DNA from: Planococcus plakortidis
GTDB taxonomy: Bacteria > Bacillota > Bacilli > Bacillales_A > Planococcaceae
Direction: 5' to 3'
Length of the DNA stretch: 64,000 bases
Assembly (NCBI RefSeq): GCF_001687605.2
Contig: NZ_CP016539.2
Location: forward strand, 1,952,501 to 2,016,500
The notes beneath the pieces were generated by a model that saw nothing but the letters and a program-made list of their open reading frames with translations, was not told the DNA's origin and made no database searches. Made by a program: the position numbers and the translations under genes. This document shows, one piece after another, positions 27,655 to 40,237 of the stretch (the stretch's first letter is position 1; each line of letters opens with the position of its first letter).

Positions 27655-29310
27655 ATGGCATTTGATGGATTATTTACGAAAGCGATGACGAGCGAATTGC
27701 AACAGCTCATCACCGGAAGGATTTCAAAAGTTCATCAGCCTAATCAGCTCGAACTGCTCCTGCATATACGCGCACAAGGAAAAAACCATAAATTGCTCAT
27801 CTCGATCCACCCGTCCTATTCGCGGATTCATTTGACCAACACGACAAACGTCAATCCATCGGAACCGCCGATGTTCTGCATGCTGCTCCGGAAGCATATT
27901 GAAGGCGGTGTCATCACAGGTCTCGAGCAACACGGTTCCGACCGGCTGATCATCTTGCGCATCCGCGCACGCAATGATATCGGCGACGAGATCGAACGCG
28001 AGCTCCATGTCGAAATGATGGGCCGGCATTCGAATATCATTTTAGTCGACGCCGAACGCGACATGATTCTCGACAGCCTCAAGCATTTGCCGCCGAGCGT
28101 CAACTCCTACCGGACGATTTTGCCGGGCCAGGATTATATGTTCCCGCCGTCCCAAGATAAACAGGATCCATTTGCGGCGGATGCAGACTTCAGCGGGCTC
28201 ACCGACAAGGAAATCGTCTCCCGGTTTGCCGGCTTTTCCCCGTTGACGGCGAAAGAGCTGAACTACCGGCTCGAACAGGATCCAGAAAGCGCAGCTGCCT
28301 TTTTGCAGGATTTCAATGCTCCGGAACCGACCGGCTATTACGTCGAACAGCAAGGAAAAAGCTATTTTTCCGCGACTGAATTGACGCATCTCGGACAGGA
28401 CAATATGCACTTTGACAACTTGTCAGAAATGCTCGACCGGATTTATTATGCGAAAGCCGAGCGCGACCGCGTCAAGCAACAGGCAGGCGATTTGGAGCGC
28501 TGGCTGCAGAACGAAATTTCCAAACTGAAACTGAAGCTGAAAAAACTCCAGAAAGAACAGGACCAAGCACAAAAACGCGATCAATTGCAATTGAACGGCG
28601 AATTGATCATGGCCAACCTGCACACCATCAAGAAGGGAATGAAACAGGCGGAAGTCGTCAATTATTATAATGAAGAAACTGTGACCATTCCGCTCGATCC
28701 GCGCAAGACGCCGATCGAGAATTCCCAGAAATATTACTCACGTTACCAAAAAGCCAAAACGGCGGTCGTCAAAACGCTCGAGCAAATCGAAAAGACGGAA
28801 GAAGACATCCGTTACTTCGAATTGCTCATGCAGCAAGTGCAACAGGCAGGGCTGTCTGACATCGAAGAGATCCGCGAAGAATTGTCGGAACAAGGTTATA
28901 TGAAAGCCCAGAAATCGAAGAAAAAGAAAAAGCCGCAAAAACCGAATGTCGAGCATTATGTATCGAGTGCCGGCATCCCGATATCAGTTGGCAAGAACAA
29001 TAAACAGAATGATTACGTGACATTCAAAGTCGCAGCGAAATCCGATACGTGGCTGCACACGAAAGACATTCCGGGCTCGCATGTCATCATCCACTCGCAA
29101 GACCCGGATGAAGAAACCATCCTGGAAGCTGCCAGCATCGCTGCTTATTTCAGCAAAGCACGTGAATCGGCCTCGGTCCCGGTCGACTACACGGAAGTCC
29201 GCCAAGTGAAAAAACCGAGCGGCGCCAAACCCGGTTTCGTAATTTATTTTGAGCAGAAAACCGTTTATGTCACTCCGGACGAAGATTTAGTATTGAAATT
29301 GAAAAAGTGA
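27655..29310 (+). CDS. rqcH: Ribosome-associated quality-control protein RqcH (NFACT family)
   Basis: Binds stalled large subunits carrying peptidyl-tRNA and directs alanine tailing of the nascent chain, marking it for degradation. It has 551 residues: an NFACT-N domain beginning FDGLFTKAMTSEL with the functionally important Asp-Arg pair (about 96-97), a helix-hairpin-helix region, a long coiled coil (about 270-440) and an NFACT-R domain with KSDTWLHTKDIPGSHVII. ATG 27655 follows AAGAGGGA; an upstream in-frame ATG (27622) has no ribosome site. It is divergent from remA. Older names are YloA and FbpA. Confidence 0.93.
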   Translation: MAFDGLFTKAMTSELQQLITGRISKVHQPNQLELLLHIRAQGKNHKLLISIHPSYSRIHLTNTTNVNPSEPPMFCMLLRKHIEGGVITGLEQHGSDRLIILRIRARNDIGDEIERELHVEMMGRHSNIILVDAERDMILDSLKHLPPSVNSYRTILPGQDYMFPPSQDKQDPFAADADFSGLTDKEIVSRFAGFSPLTAKELNYRLEQDPESAAAFLQDFNAPEPTGYYVEQQGKSYFSATELTHLGQDNMHFDNLSEMLDRIYYAKAERDRVKQQAGDLERWLQNEISKLKLKLKKLQKEQDQAQKRDQLQLNGELIMANLHTIKKGMKQAEVVNYYNEETVTIPLDPRKTPIENSQKYYSRYQKAKTAVVKTLEQIEKTEEDIRYFELLMQQVQQAGLSDIEEIREELSEQGYMKAQKSKKKKKPQKPNVEHYVSSAGIPISVGKNNKQNDYVTFKVAAKSDTWLHTKDIPGSHVIIHSQDPDEETILEAASIAAYFSKARESASVPVDYTEVRQVKKPSGAKPGFVIYFEQKTVYVTPDEDLVLKLKK

Positions 29311-29319
29311 TTCCCCCCT

Positions 29320-29353
29320 GCCCATGCCAGCTTAGCGTTGGCATGGGCCTTTT
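29320..29353 (+). terminator. Terminator of rqcH
   Basis: Ten-pair stem (29320-29329 with 29339-29348) followed by CTTTT, 10 bases after the rqcH stop codon. The T run is short. Confidence 0.7.
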
Positions 29354-29407
29354 ACCCATGTCTGTTTACATAATAATATTATATGAACACTTCATGCCGA
29401 TAAAGCA

Positions 29408-29436
29408 TTGCCTCGAGCCATGGTTAATGCTATCTT
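29408..29436 (+). promoter_or_regulatory. Possible promoter of the amino-acid transporter genes
   Basis: -35 TTGCCT (29408-29413), 17 bases, -10 TATCTT (29431-29436), 31 bases before the start codon. An alternative -10-like TAATAT lies closer to the gene. Confidence 0.4.
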
Positions 29437-29467
29437 TTTATAGGACATAATATAAGGAGGCTTTACA

Positions 29468-30316
29468 TTGATTACTTTCACGAAACGCACATACATAACT
29501 GCTGCTTTGGCCAGCACGGCAGCACTGGCACTTTCAGCATGCGGGGACGAAAATGCGGAGACCGAACAGCCATCGGAGTGGGACCGCATCCAGGAAGAAG
29601 GCGTCTTGACTGTCGGCACCTCGGGAACATTGCTCGCCACTTCGTTCCGAGATGAGGAAAGCGGCGAATTAACCGGATTTGAAGTGGAAGTCGTACGCGA
29701 ACTCGGCGAACGGCTCGGCCTTGATATCGAATTCCGCGAACTCGGGTTCGATGAGATGTTGACGAGCGTCAGCACGGGACAACTCGACATGGCAGCGAAC
29801 GATATCGAAGTGACCGATGAAATGACCGATCAATTCCTGTTCTCAACGCCGATCAAGTATTCGTACGGTACAGCCGTCGTCCGGAAAGATGACCTGTCCG
29901 GCATCGAATCACTGGAAGACTTGGAAGGCAAAAAAGCGGCCGGCGTCTCGACATCGGTCTATATGCAAATCGCCCGCGACTACGGGGCGGAAGAAGTGAC
30001 GTATGACAACGCGACAAACGAAGTCTATTTGCGCGACGTCTCGATCGGCCGGACCGATGTCATCTTGAACGATTATTATTTATCGACTTTCGGGGTGGCG
30101 GCATTCCCGGAACTCAACATCACGATCCATCCGGACATTAAATATTTGCCGTCCGAAGTCGGCCTGGTCGTCAACAAGGACCATGAAGAATTGCTCGAAC
30201 AAGTAAATGGCACACTTGAGGAAATGCTTTCGGATGGCACCATCAGTGATATTTCGGCTGAATTCTTCGGCGGTGCCGATGTCTCCATCGAACCGGACAT
30301 CGAAGAGGAAAACTAA
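29468..30316 (+). CDS. Amino-acid ABC transporter substrate-binding lipoprotein
   Basis: Family 3 solute-binding protein for a polar amino acid. It has 282 residues. A signal peptide ends in the lipobox LSAC (Cys25), so the mature protein should be lipid-anchored outside the cell. The binding domain shows the family patterns EEGVLTVGTSGT, LTGFEVEVVRELGERLGLD, LDMAANDIEVTDEM and SDGTISDISAEFFGG. It resembles cystine-binding TcyA-type proteins, but the substrate cannot be fixed from sequence. Start TTG 29468 follows AAGGAGG by 7 bases. The permease gene follows 15 bases later; no ATPase gene accompanies them. Confidence 0.85.
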   Translation: MITFTKRTYITAALASTAALALSACGDENAETEQPSEWDRIQEEGVLTVGTSGTLLATSFRDEESGELTGFEVEVVRELGERLGLDIEFRELGFDEMLTSVSTGQLDMAANDIEVTDEMTDQFLFSTPIKYSYGTAVVRKDDLSGIESLEDLEGKKAAGVSTSVYMQIARDYGAEEVTYDNATNEVYLRDVSIGRTDVILNDYYLSTFGVAAFPELNITIHPDIKYLPSEVGLVVNKDHEELLEQVNGTLEEMLSDGTISDISAEFFGGADVSIEPDIEEEN

Positions 30317-30331
30317 AGGAGGCCCATTTTT

Positions 30332-31009
30332 ATGAGCGATATCGAATGGGGGTTGTTATTCGATCCTGAGCTTGCGATCAATTCCTTGCCATATGTGCTC
30401 GAAGGCATTTGGCTGACGCTATTGATTTCCATGGGCAGCATGCTCGGCGGCCTCGTCATCGGCTTTTTCCTCGCGCTCGCGAGGACTTCGAAACTGCCGT
30501 TGCTTCATTTGCCGGCACGGCTTTATATTTCCTTCATGCGCGGGGTGCCGATTCTTGTCATCTTGTTCTTGCTGTATTTTGCACTCCCTGTCATCGGCGT
30601 TGAGTTCACCGCCTTACAGGCTGCACTCATCGGCTTCACCATCAACAGCGCTGCCTATATCGCGGAAGTGTTCCGCTCGGCCCTGGCGTCCGTCGATAAA
30701 GGGCAATGGGAATCGTCCACCGCACTCGGCCTCACCTATTGGCAGACGATGCGCAGGATCATCCTGCCGCAATCGGTGCGCATTGCGGTGCCGCCTTTAT
30801 CGAATGTCTACTTGGACCTGATCAAGGCCTCCTCGCTCGCTGCGATGATCACGGTGCCGGAAATTTTCCAGAAAGCGCGCATTGTCGGCGCGCGGGAATA
30901 CGACCTGCTGACATTGCTCATCCTGGTCGCACTCATCTACTGGGCCATCTGCACAGTCATGACCGTGCTGCAGAACTACCTGGAAAAACGCTACGCGGAA
31001 TACCTTTAA
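30332..31009 (+). CDS. Amino-acid ABC transporter permease (HisM/TcyB family)
   Basis: Integral-membrane subunit of the same importer. It has 225 residues with about five membrane helices and the hallmark of polar amino-acid permeases: RGVPILVILF, then the ATPase-contact EAA-like loop SSTALGLTYWQTMRRIILPQ and KASSLAAMITVPEI. It starts at ATG 30332 after AAGGAGG. A terminator follows at once, so the expected ATP-binding partner must come from elsewhere in the genome or is lost. Confidence 0.88.
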   Translation: MSDIEWGLLFDPELAINSLPYVLEGIWLTLLISMGSMLGGLVIGFFLALARTSKLPLLHLPARLYISFMRGVPILVILFLLYFALPVIGVEFTALQAALIGFTINSAAYIAEVFRSALASVDKGQWESSTALGLTYWQTMRRIILPQSVRIAVPPLSNVYLDLIKASSLAAMITVPEIFQKARIVGAREYDLLTLLILVALIYWAICTVMTVLQNYLEKRYAEYL

Positions 31010-31017
31010 ACCTTAAA

Positions 31018-31049
31018 AACCGCACCGGAACTTTATCCGGTGCGGTTTT
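31018..31049. terminator. Bidirectional terminator
   Basis: Twelve-pair stem (31018-31029 with 31036-31047) with T runs on both sides, between the convergent permease and VOC-protein genes. It serves both strands. Confidence 0.9.
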
Positions 31050-31050
31050 G

Positions 31051-31461
31051 TTATTCGAAGGCTTCGTCTTCCATGTACATGACTTCCCATAAATGGCCGT
31101 CGGGGTCATAAAAGCTCCAGGAGTACATGAACTTGTTGTCCATTGGCTCATTAGCGGAACTGCCGCCTGCTGCCAGTGCCCTCTCCACCCATTCATCGAC
31201 TTCCTTGCGGTTTGAAGCGGATAGGGCAATGATAGACTCGGCGCTATTCGACGTATCGGCAATGTCCTTGTGGGTAAAGCTTTTGAAAAAATCCTCCACC
31301 AATAGCATCGCGTACATATTCGGGCCGATGATCATGCACGTGGCGTTATTGTCTGTCATCCGCTCATCAAAATCAAACCCCATCTCCCCGAAAAACTTCA
31401 TCGATCTCTCCAAGTCCTTAACCGGCAAATTAACGAAAATCTGGTTCGCTTGAATAGTCAT
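31051..31461 (-). CDS. VOC family protein (glyoxalase/bleomycin-resistance fold)
   Basis: Vicinal-oxygen-chelate superfamily protein of 136 residues with two beta-alpha-beta-beta-beta modules: FVNLPVKDLERSMKFFGEMGF near the start and SWSFYDPDGHLWEVMYME near the end. The final motif is typical of single-domain lactoylglutathione-lyase-like proteins. The substrate and catalytic role are unknown; no neighbour points to one. ATG 31461 follows AAGGGAAG. It lies 68 bases after dsdA and may be read through from it, since no good terminator separates them. Confidence 0.75.
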   Translation of the reverse strand: MTIQANQIFVNLPVKDLERSMKFFGEMGFDFDERMTDNNATCMIIGPNMYAMLLVEDFFKSFTHKDIADTSNSAESIIALSASNRKEVDEWVERALAAGGSSANEPMDNKFMYSWSFYDPDGHLWEVMYMEDEAFE

Positions 31462-31529
31462 ATCTTCGCTTCCCTTCTTTTTCGTTTATCGTTCACTTTT
31501 CTATTCGTGGCATGGAATGAAATTCCTGC

Positions 31530-32864
31530 CTAGCGTTTCAGTTTCTCCAACCCTCTTGCATAAAAACCGGCCATCTCTTCTTCGGGCACGAGCGCCCCGC
31601 CAGTCAGCCAGACGATATGTGCCGCTTTTTCCGGATCAATTGAATGCTCTTCCGCATAGTTTGTCGCTGCCATCATGAAGGGCCCGGCAAAACCGGCTGC
31701 TGCGGAAGGTTCGATCTGGATCCCTTCACTATCTTTCAGCATGGCGAGCAGCGGGAACAATTCATTGTCCTCGACCGTCGCAATACCCGATATCAATTGT
31801 TCGGAACTCGCCGAGGCAAAACTTGACGCCCTGCCGACGGCGAGCCCGTCCGCTTCCGTCCTATTGTCGATGCCGATGTCCTGGACACAAATCCCGTTCT
31901 TCAAGCCTGTCATAAGCCCGAGCAGGACCGCTGGCGCATGTGTCGGCTCGATAAACACCGGATGTACGTAATCGCCGAACATGTAACGCAAACCGAATGC
32001 CATGCCACCCGGCGCCCTGCCGACACCGCATGGCAAATAGACGAACAGCGGATGTTCTTTATCCACTGCCACTCCCATATGTTCCAGTTGATGTTTCAAT
32101 CGGAGCGCAGCCACGCTATAGCCAAGAAACAAGTCACGGGATTTTTCATCATCGACAAAATAACCGTTCGGCAGACGGAGCGTTTCTTCGCGCCCTGCTG
32201 TTACCGCTTCACTGAAATCCCCGCTGAACTCAACGACACGGACCCCTTTTTTCCGCAGCAATTCCTTCTTCCATTCTTTCGCGTCCGCTGACATATAGAC
32301 AGAGACTTTGAATCCTAGTTCAGCGCTGATGATGCCGATGCTTAAGCCCAGGTTCCCGGTCGAGCCGACACCGATGGCATAGTTTCCGAAGTACTTTTTA
32401 GCTTCATCCGTCGCAAACCATTCATAGGAATCTCCAGGTGCAAGAAGCCCTTCTTTCAGCGCCAGCGTTTCCGCATGGCGCAGCACTTCAAAGAATCCGC
32501 CGCGAGCTTTCACCGACCCCGCAACAGGCAGCTCATTGTCACATTTAATGAATAATTTCCCAGGCAGGTGCTCGCCGTAATATGACTCCAATTGCGTTTG
32601 CATATTTCCTGCTTCCCGCAATTCCGACTCGATAATGCCTTCAGTCCCTTCCGTTTCAGGAAACACTGCCCTCAAATAAGGGGCAAAGCGCTGCCATAAT
32701 CGTTCGGCCTCCTCCAAGTCTTCAAAACTGACCGGCAAGCCTTGGACGTGTTCCATCTCCCTGCGCTTCGGGTTGAGCCAAACGAGCGGCTGCAACTTGA
32801 GTAAATTGGCCATCTGCGGATATTCCTCCATCCAATTACCGATTTCCTGTTTGGTAAGTCCCAT
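31530..32864 (-). CDS. dsdA: D-serine dehydratase
   Basis: Pyridoxal-phosphate enzyme converting D-serine to pyruvate and ammonia; used to detoxify or consume D-serine. It has 444 residues, a fold type II enzyme. The PLP lysine is K119 in AGSVKARGG, with the phosphate-binding loop GVGSTGNLGLSIG and the C-terminal motif LTGGALVP. ATG 32864 follows AAGGAGG. It stands alone between the pyr operon terminator and the VOC gene and has no DsdC-type regulator next to it. Confidence 0.93.
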   Translation of the reverse strand: MGLTKQEIGNWMEEYPQMANLLKLQPLVWLNPKRREMEHVQGLPVSFEDLEEAERLWQRFAPYLRAVFPETEGTEGIIESELREAGNMQTQLESYYGEHLPGKLFIKCDNELPVAGSVKARGGFFEVLRHAETLALKEGLLAPGDSYEWFATDEAKKYFGNYAIGVGSTGNLGLSIGIISAELGFKVSVYMSADAKEWKKELLRKKGVRVVEFSGDFSEAVTAGREETLRLPNGYFVDDEKSRDLFLGYSVAALRLKHQLEHMGVAVDKEHPLFVYLPCGVGRAPGGMAFGLRYMFGDYVHPVFIEPTHAPAVLLGLMTGLKNGICVQDIGIDNRTEADGLAVGRASSFASASSEQLISGIATVEDNELFPLLAMLKDSEGIQIEPSAAAGFAGPFMMAATNYAEEHSIDPEKAAHIVWLTGGALVPEEEMAGFYARGLEKLKR

Positions 32865-32887
32865 GCCTACCGCCTCCTTGTCGTTTG

Positions 32888-32899
32888 TTATACCATACC
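32888..32899 (-). promoter_or_regulatory. Possible extended -10 promoter of dsdA
   Basis: Minus-strand TATGGTATAAC, an extended -10 (TGG plus TATAAC) about 25 bases before the dsdA start. No convincing -35 box. Confidence 0.35.
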
Positions 32900-32930
32900 C
32901 TATTCACTTACTTTATTTCCCTTTATGGCT

Positions 32931-32970
32931 AAAAAAACCTTCCCCCATCCTGTCGATGGGGGAAGGTTTT
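32931..32970 (-). terminator. Terminator of the pyr operon
   Basis: Fifteen-pair stem (32956-32970 with 32934-32948) with a 7-base loop and seven T on the minus strand. It begins 1 base after the pyrE stop codon. Confidence 0.92.
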
Positions 32971-32971
32971 C

Positions 32972-33597
32972 TTATGAAATCAATGTACCAGCTTTCAGTT
33001 TTTCATGCCAATCGCTAAGCATAGGCAAATCTTCTGCCGCGATCGAACCGCTTTCTTTTGCTTGTTCAACCAATGCCGGAAAATCCGTCAGTGTGTGGAA
33101 AGTGAATCCGGCTTCGTGTATCGCCTGTTCTGCTTGGGGCAACCCGTAAGTGAAAATCGCGGCGATACCGGCCACTTCAAAGCCGGCTTCTTGCAGCGCT
33201 TGCGCTGCCTGCAGCACCGACCCGCCTTTGGAGATCAAGTCTTCGATGACCACGGCTTTTTGGCCGGGCTCGATTTTACCTTCGATCAAATTCGATTGCC
33301 CATGCCCTTTCGGTTTCGAACGCACATAAACCATCGGCAGATCGAGGCGTTCCGCCACCCATGCAGCATGCGGGATACCCGCTGTCGCGGTTCCCGCTAT
33401 CACTTGTGCATCCGGATATTCGCGGCGGATCGTTTCCGCCAGCCCATCGGCGATCGCCTTGCGGACTTTTGGATAGGACATCGTCAGCCGGTTGTCGCAG
33501 TAAATCGGCGATTTGACGCCGGATGCCCAGGTGAATGGATCGTTCGGGCGCAATTCAACTGCGTCGATGGATAATAGCTGTTGTGCGATTTGCTTTT

Positions 33598-33601
<4 letters not shown>
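32972..33601 (-). CDS. pyrE: Orotate phosphoribosyltransferase
   Basis: Joins orotate to PRPP to make orotidine 5'-monophosphate, step 5 of UMP synthesis. It has 209 residues from ATG 33601, which overlaps the pyrF stop (ATGA). Visible motifs are [30 protein letters not shown] and the PRPP loop [13 protein letters not shown]. It is the last gene of the operon, followed by a strong terminator. Confidence 0.96.
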
Positions 33602-35961
<2,360 letters not shown>

Positions 35962-35965
<4 letters not shown>

Positions 35966-38900
35966 ACACCTGCCCCCATTTCCTCTGCCTGGAATGTCAT
36001 TGATTCGATGACTCTGAGCATCGCTTCTGCCGTGTCGAGTGAAGTCAAGCACGGTACACCGTTTTCGACCGATTCCCGGCGGATGCGGAACCCGTCGCGC
36101 TCCGGCTGCTTGCCTTTGGTCAAGGTGTTGATGACGATCTGTGCGTCGCCGTTTTGGATGACATCCAGCAACGTGCGGCCTTCCGCCCCGATTTTCCCCA
36201 CTTCAGCCACGGCAATGCCTGCGGCTTCAAAAGCTTGAGCCGTCCCGCCAGTTGCCATGATCTGGTATCCGATATCCCGGAAGCGTTTCGCAAGCCCAAC
36301 CGCTTCTTCTTTATCTTTATCGGAAACGGTCAGAAGCACAGTACCATGGTCTTTCACTTCCATGCCAGCTGCCGCTAATCCTTTATAGAGCGCTTTTTCA
36401 AGCGTGACGTCTTTGCCCATCACTTCCCCGGTCGATTTCATTTCCGGCCCGAGCGTGATGTCGACGCGGCGCAGTTTTGCGAATGAGAACACCGGCACTT
36501 TGACATACACCCCATTTTTCAACGGTGCAAGCCCTGGCGTATACCCTTGATCGATGATGCTTTGCCCCAAAATCGCTTTTGTGGCGATATTCGCCATCGG
36601 GATGCCGGTGATCTTGCTGAGGAACGGCACCGTGCGGCTTGAACGCGGGTTGACTTCGATGACAAACACTTCGCCTTTCGAGATGACGTACTGGATATTC
36701 AGCAAGCCGACAATCTTCAAGCCTTTGGCAAGCCGTGTCGTGTAATCGGTCAACGTCGCGATTTGCTGCTGCGAAATATTTTGCGGCGGATAGACGGCAA
36801 TCGAATCTCCTGAGTGTACGCCTGCCCGTTCGATATGTTCCATGATGCCCGGAATCAAGACATTGTCCCCGTCGCAGATCGCATCGACTTCGATTTCTTC
36901 CCCTGTCAAGTAACGGTCGACCAATACCGGATGTTCTGGGCTAGCTTCGACTGCATGTTCCATATAATGGATCAAGTCGCTTTCGTTATAGACGATTTCC
37001 ATCGCACGGCCCCCGAGTACATAAGATGGGCGGACCAGTACCGGATAGCCGATGTCGGAAGCAATGACGATCGCCTCTTCAGTCGACACCGCTGTTTTGC
37101 CGAGCGGCTGCGGGATGCCGATTGCATGGAGCGCCGCTTCGAATTTGTTGCGGTTTTCCGCTCTGTCGATGTCTTCAAGCGTCGTGCCGAGGATCTTCAC
37201 GCCGTTTTCCTCGAGCTTATCGGCCAAGTTGATCGCTGTCTGCCCGCCGAATTGCACGACGACGCCTTTCGGCTGTTCGAGGTCGATGATGTGCATGACG
37301 TCTTCAATGGTCAAAGGCTCAAAATAGAGCTTGTCGGAAATGGAGAAATCAGTCGACACCGTCTCCGGGTTGTTGTTGATGATGATTGCCTCGTAGCCGG
37401 CTTCTTTGATCGCCCAGACGGAATGGACCGTTGCGTAATCGAATTCGACGCCCTGTCCGATGCGGATCGGGCCGGATCCAAGCACGATGACGCTTTCTTT
37501 GTCGGTGCGGATCGATTCGTTTTCGTCCTCGTAGCTGGCGTAGAAATAAGGCGTTTCCGATTCGAATTCCGCAGCGCATGTATCGACCATTTTATAGACC
37601 GGCATCAAGCCTTGTGCTTTACGCCATTCATAGACTTTTGCCTCTTCGGTTGACCATAGTTTGGCGATCGTTCTGTCGGCAAAGCCCATGCGTTTGGCTT
37701 TTCTCATAGTCTCATAATCAAATGGGTGTTGCTGCAACACTTTTTCAAAGCGCACGATCTTATCGAACTTCTCCAGGAAGAACAAATCGATTTGGCTCCA
37801 GTCATGGATCGTTTCGATCGTCACGCCGCGGCGAAGCGCTTCACCGATGAAGAACAACCTTTCGTCGCCTGCTTTACGTATGCGTTTTTCGATCCATTCA
37901 TCGCTCATGTCCGTGCCGTTTTTCAGCTCCAAATGGAATTGGCCGGTTTCCAGTGAACGGACCGCTTTCAGCATCGATTCCTCAAACGTCCGGCCCATTG
38001 CCATGACTTCGCCTGTCGCTTTCATTTGCGTGCCGAGGTTGCGTTTGGCCGCTTCGAATTTATCGAACGGCCAGCGTGGGATTTTCGATACGACATAGTC
38101 AAGTGCAGGCTCGAATGCGGCGTAAGTACGGCCCGTCACGGGGTTCATCATTTCGCCGAGCGTCAAGCCGACCGCGATTTTCGCCGCCAGTTTCGCGATG
38201 GGGTAGCCGGTCGCCTTCGATGCCAGCGCAGACGAACGGCTGACACGCGGGTTCACTTCGATGATGTAGTAATCGAAGCTATACGGATCAAGTGCGAGCT
38301 GTACGTTGCAGCCGCCTTCGATCTTCAATGCGCGGATGATTTTCAGCGACACATTGCGGAGCATTTGGTATTCACGGTCCGATAAGGTCTGGCTCGGTGC
38401 CACGACGATCGAATCTCCGGTATGGATGCCGACCGGATCGATGTTTTCCATATTACAGACGACGATGGCGGTATCTTCCGCATCGCGCATCACTTCGTAC
38501 TCGATTTCCTTGAATCCGGCGATCGATTTTTCCAGCAAGCATTGCGTCACCGGGCTGTACTTCAATCCTGATGCGACGATTTCATGCAATTGCTCATCAT
38601 TATGGCAGATGCCGCCGCCCGTTCCGCCGAGCGTGAACGCAGGACGGACGATGACCGGATAGCCGATGCGTTCGACGAAACGCTTTGCCTCTTCCATATT
38701 GTGGATGATATCGGATTCCGGTACCGGTTCCCCTAGTTCGTTCATCAAGCTGCGGAACAAGTCCCGGTCTTCCGCTTTATGGATCGCTTCCAGCTTGGTT
38801 CCCAAGATCTCAACACCCAATTCATCCAATATCCCTGATTCGTCCAGCTCAATTGCCATATTGAGCCCTGTCTGTCCGCCAAGTGTCGCAAGCAGTGCAT

Positions 38901-39150
38901 CCGGCCGTTCCTTGCGCAAGATTCGGCTGACGAATTCCAAAGTGATCGGCTCGATATATACTTTATCGGCGATTTCAGTATCGGTCATGATGGTCGCCGG
39001 ATTCGAGTTGATCAAAATGACTCGGTATCCTTCTTCTTTCAAGGCGAGGCAGGCTTGTGTGCCCGCATAGTCGAATTCTGCTGCTTGGCCGATGACGATC
39101 GGGCCGGAACCAATTACGAGGATGCTTTTGATATCTTGTCTTTTAGGCAT
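35962..39150 (-). CDS. carB: Carbamoyl-phosphate synthase, large subunit
   Basis: Makes carbamoyl phosphate from bicarbonate, ammonia supplied by CarA, and two ATP. It has 1062 residues: two homologous ATP-grasp halves, each starting with a GSGPIVIGQ or [10 protein letters not shown] motif, with the allosteric MGS-like domain at the C-terminus ([17 protein letters not shown]). The start is ATG 39150 (AAGGAG upstream), overlapping carA by 8 bases. Its place inside the pyr operon makes it the pyrimidine-linked enzyme (pyrAB). Confidence 0.97.
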
Positions 39151-40237
39151 GTTGTTGCTCCTTCCGCTGTGCGTTCATCATTTCCAAAAATCGGTCGAAT
39201 AGGTAATTCGAGTCTTCCGGCCCTGGAGAGGATTCCGGATGGTATTGCACGGTGAAAGCCGGGTAATCGAGATGTGCCAGCCCTTCGTTCGTTCCATCAT
39301 TGAGTGCTGTATGTGTCACTTTCAATCGCGTGCCTTGCAAGGTTTCTTCATCGACTGCATAGCCGTGGTTTTGTGAGGTGATTTCGATTTTTCCGGTGAC
39401 AAGATCACGCACGGGGTGATTGCCGCCGCGGTGGCCGAACTTCAGCTTGAATGTCTCGGCGCCGCACGCCCTTGCGAATAGTTGATGGCCGAGGCAAATC
39501 CCGAAAATCGGCACTTGGCCCAGCAATTCCCCGACAACGTCCACACATTCCGGCACGTTTTTCGGGTCTCCCGGCCCGTTTGACAGCATGACGCCGTCCG
39601 GGCCCCAGGCGAGGATTTCCTGCGCGCTCGTATTATGCGGCACGACGATGACGTCGCATTTGCGTTTGTTCAGTTCGCGCAAAATCCCGTGCTTCATGCC
39701 GTAATCGATCAAGACGACGCGCTTGCCGCGGCCCGGGCTTGGATATGGGCGTGTGATCGATACTTGCGCCACTTGATTAGTTGGCAAAGGGGTTTCTTTC
39801 AGTTTCTCGACCACTTGTGCCACATCCGGTTCTTCCCCAGCGGCAGTCAAGATGCCTTTGATCGATCCGTTAACGCGGATCAGCCGCGTCAGCTTCCGCG
39901 TATCGATTCCGGCGATACCAGGGATGCCTTTTTTCTCGAGCAATTCGCTCAAGCTCATCGTGCTTCTGAAATTCGACGGGAAATCCGCCGCTTCCCGGAC
40001 GACCATGCCTTTGACGGCTGGATCGATCGATTCGAAATCGTCGCTATTGATGCCGTAATTGCCTTGCAGCGGGTACGTCATCGTGACGATCTGCCCGCAA
40101 TACGATGGATCGGAGAGGATTTCCTGATAGCCGGTCATGCTCGTGTTAAACACTACTTCCCCGAATGATGCCGACTCTGCACCGAATGCTTCCCCCGTGA
40201 ATACTGTTCCGTCTTCTAAGATCAAATAACGTTTCAT
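39143..40237 (-). CDS. carA: Carbamoyl-phosphate synthase, small subunit
   Basis: Glutamine amidotransferase subunit that releases ammonia for CarB. It has 364 residues from ATG 40237, behind AGGAGG and sharing one base with the pyrC stop (TGATG). The N-terminal CPSase small-chain domain ([16 protein letters not shown]) and a class I glutaminase domain with the nucleophile in [10 protein letters not shown], then the His-Glu pair in [11 protein letters not shown], are visible. Confidence 0.97.
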   Translation of the reverse strand: MKRYLILEDGTVFTGEAFGAESASFGEVVFNTSMTGYQEILSDPSYCGQIVTMTYPLQGNYGINSDDFESIDPAVKGMVVREAADFPSNFRSTMSLSELLEKKGIPGIAGIDTRKLTRLIRVNGSIKGILTAAGEEPDVAQVVEKLKETPLPTNQVAQVSITRPYPSPGRGKRVVLIDYGMKHGILRELNKRKCDVIVVPHNTSAQEILAWGPDGVMLSNGPGDPKNVPECVDVVGELLGQVPIFGICLGHQLFARACGAETFKLKFGHRGGNHPVRDLVTGKIEITSQNHGYAVDEETLQGTRLKVTHTALNDGTNEGLAHLDYPAFTVQYHPESSPGPEDSNYLFDRFLEMMNAQRKEQQHA

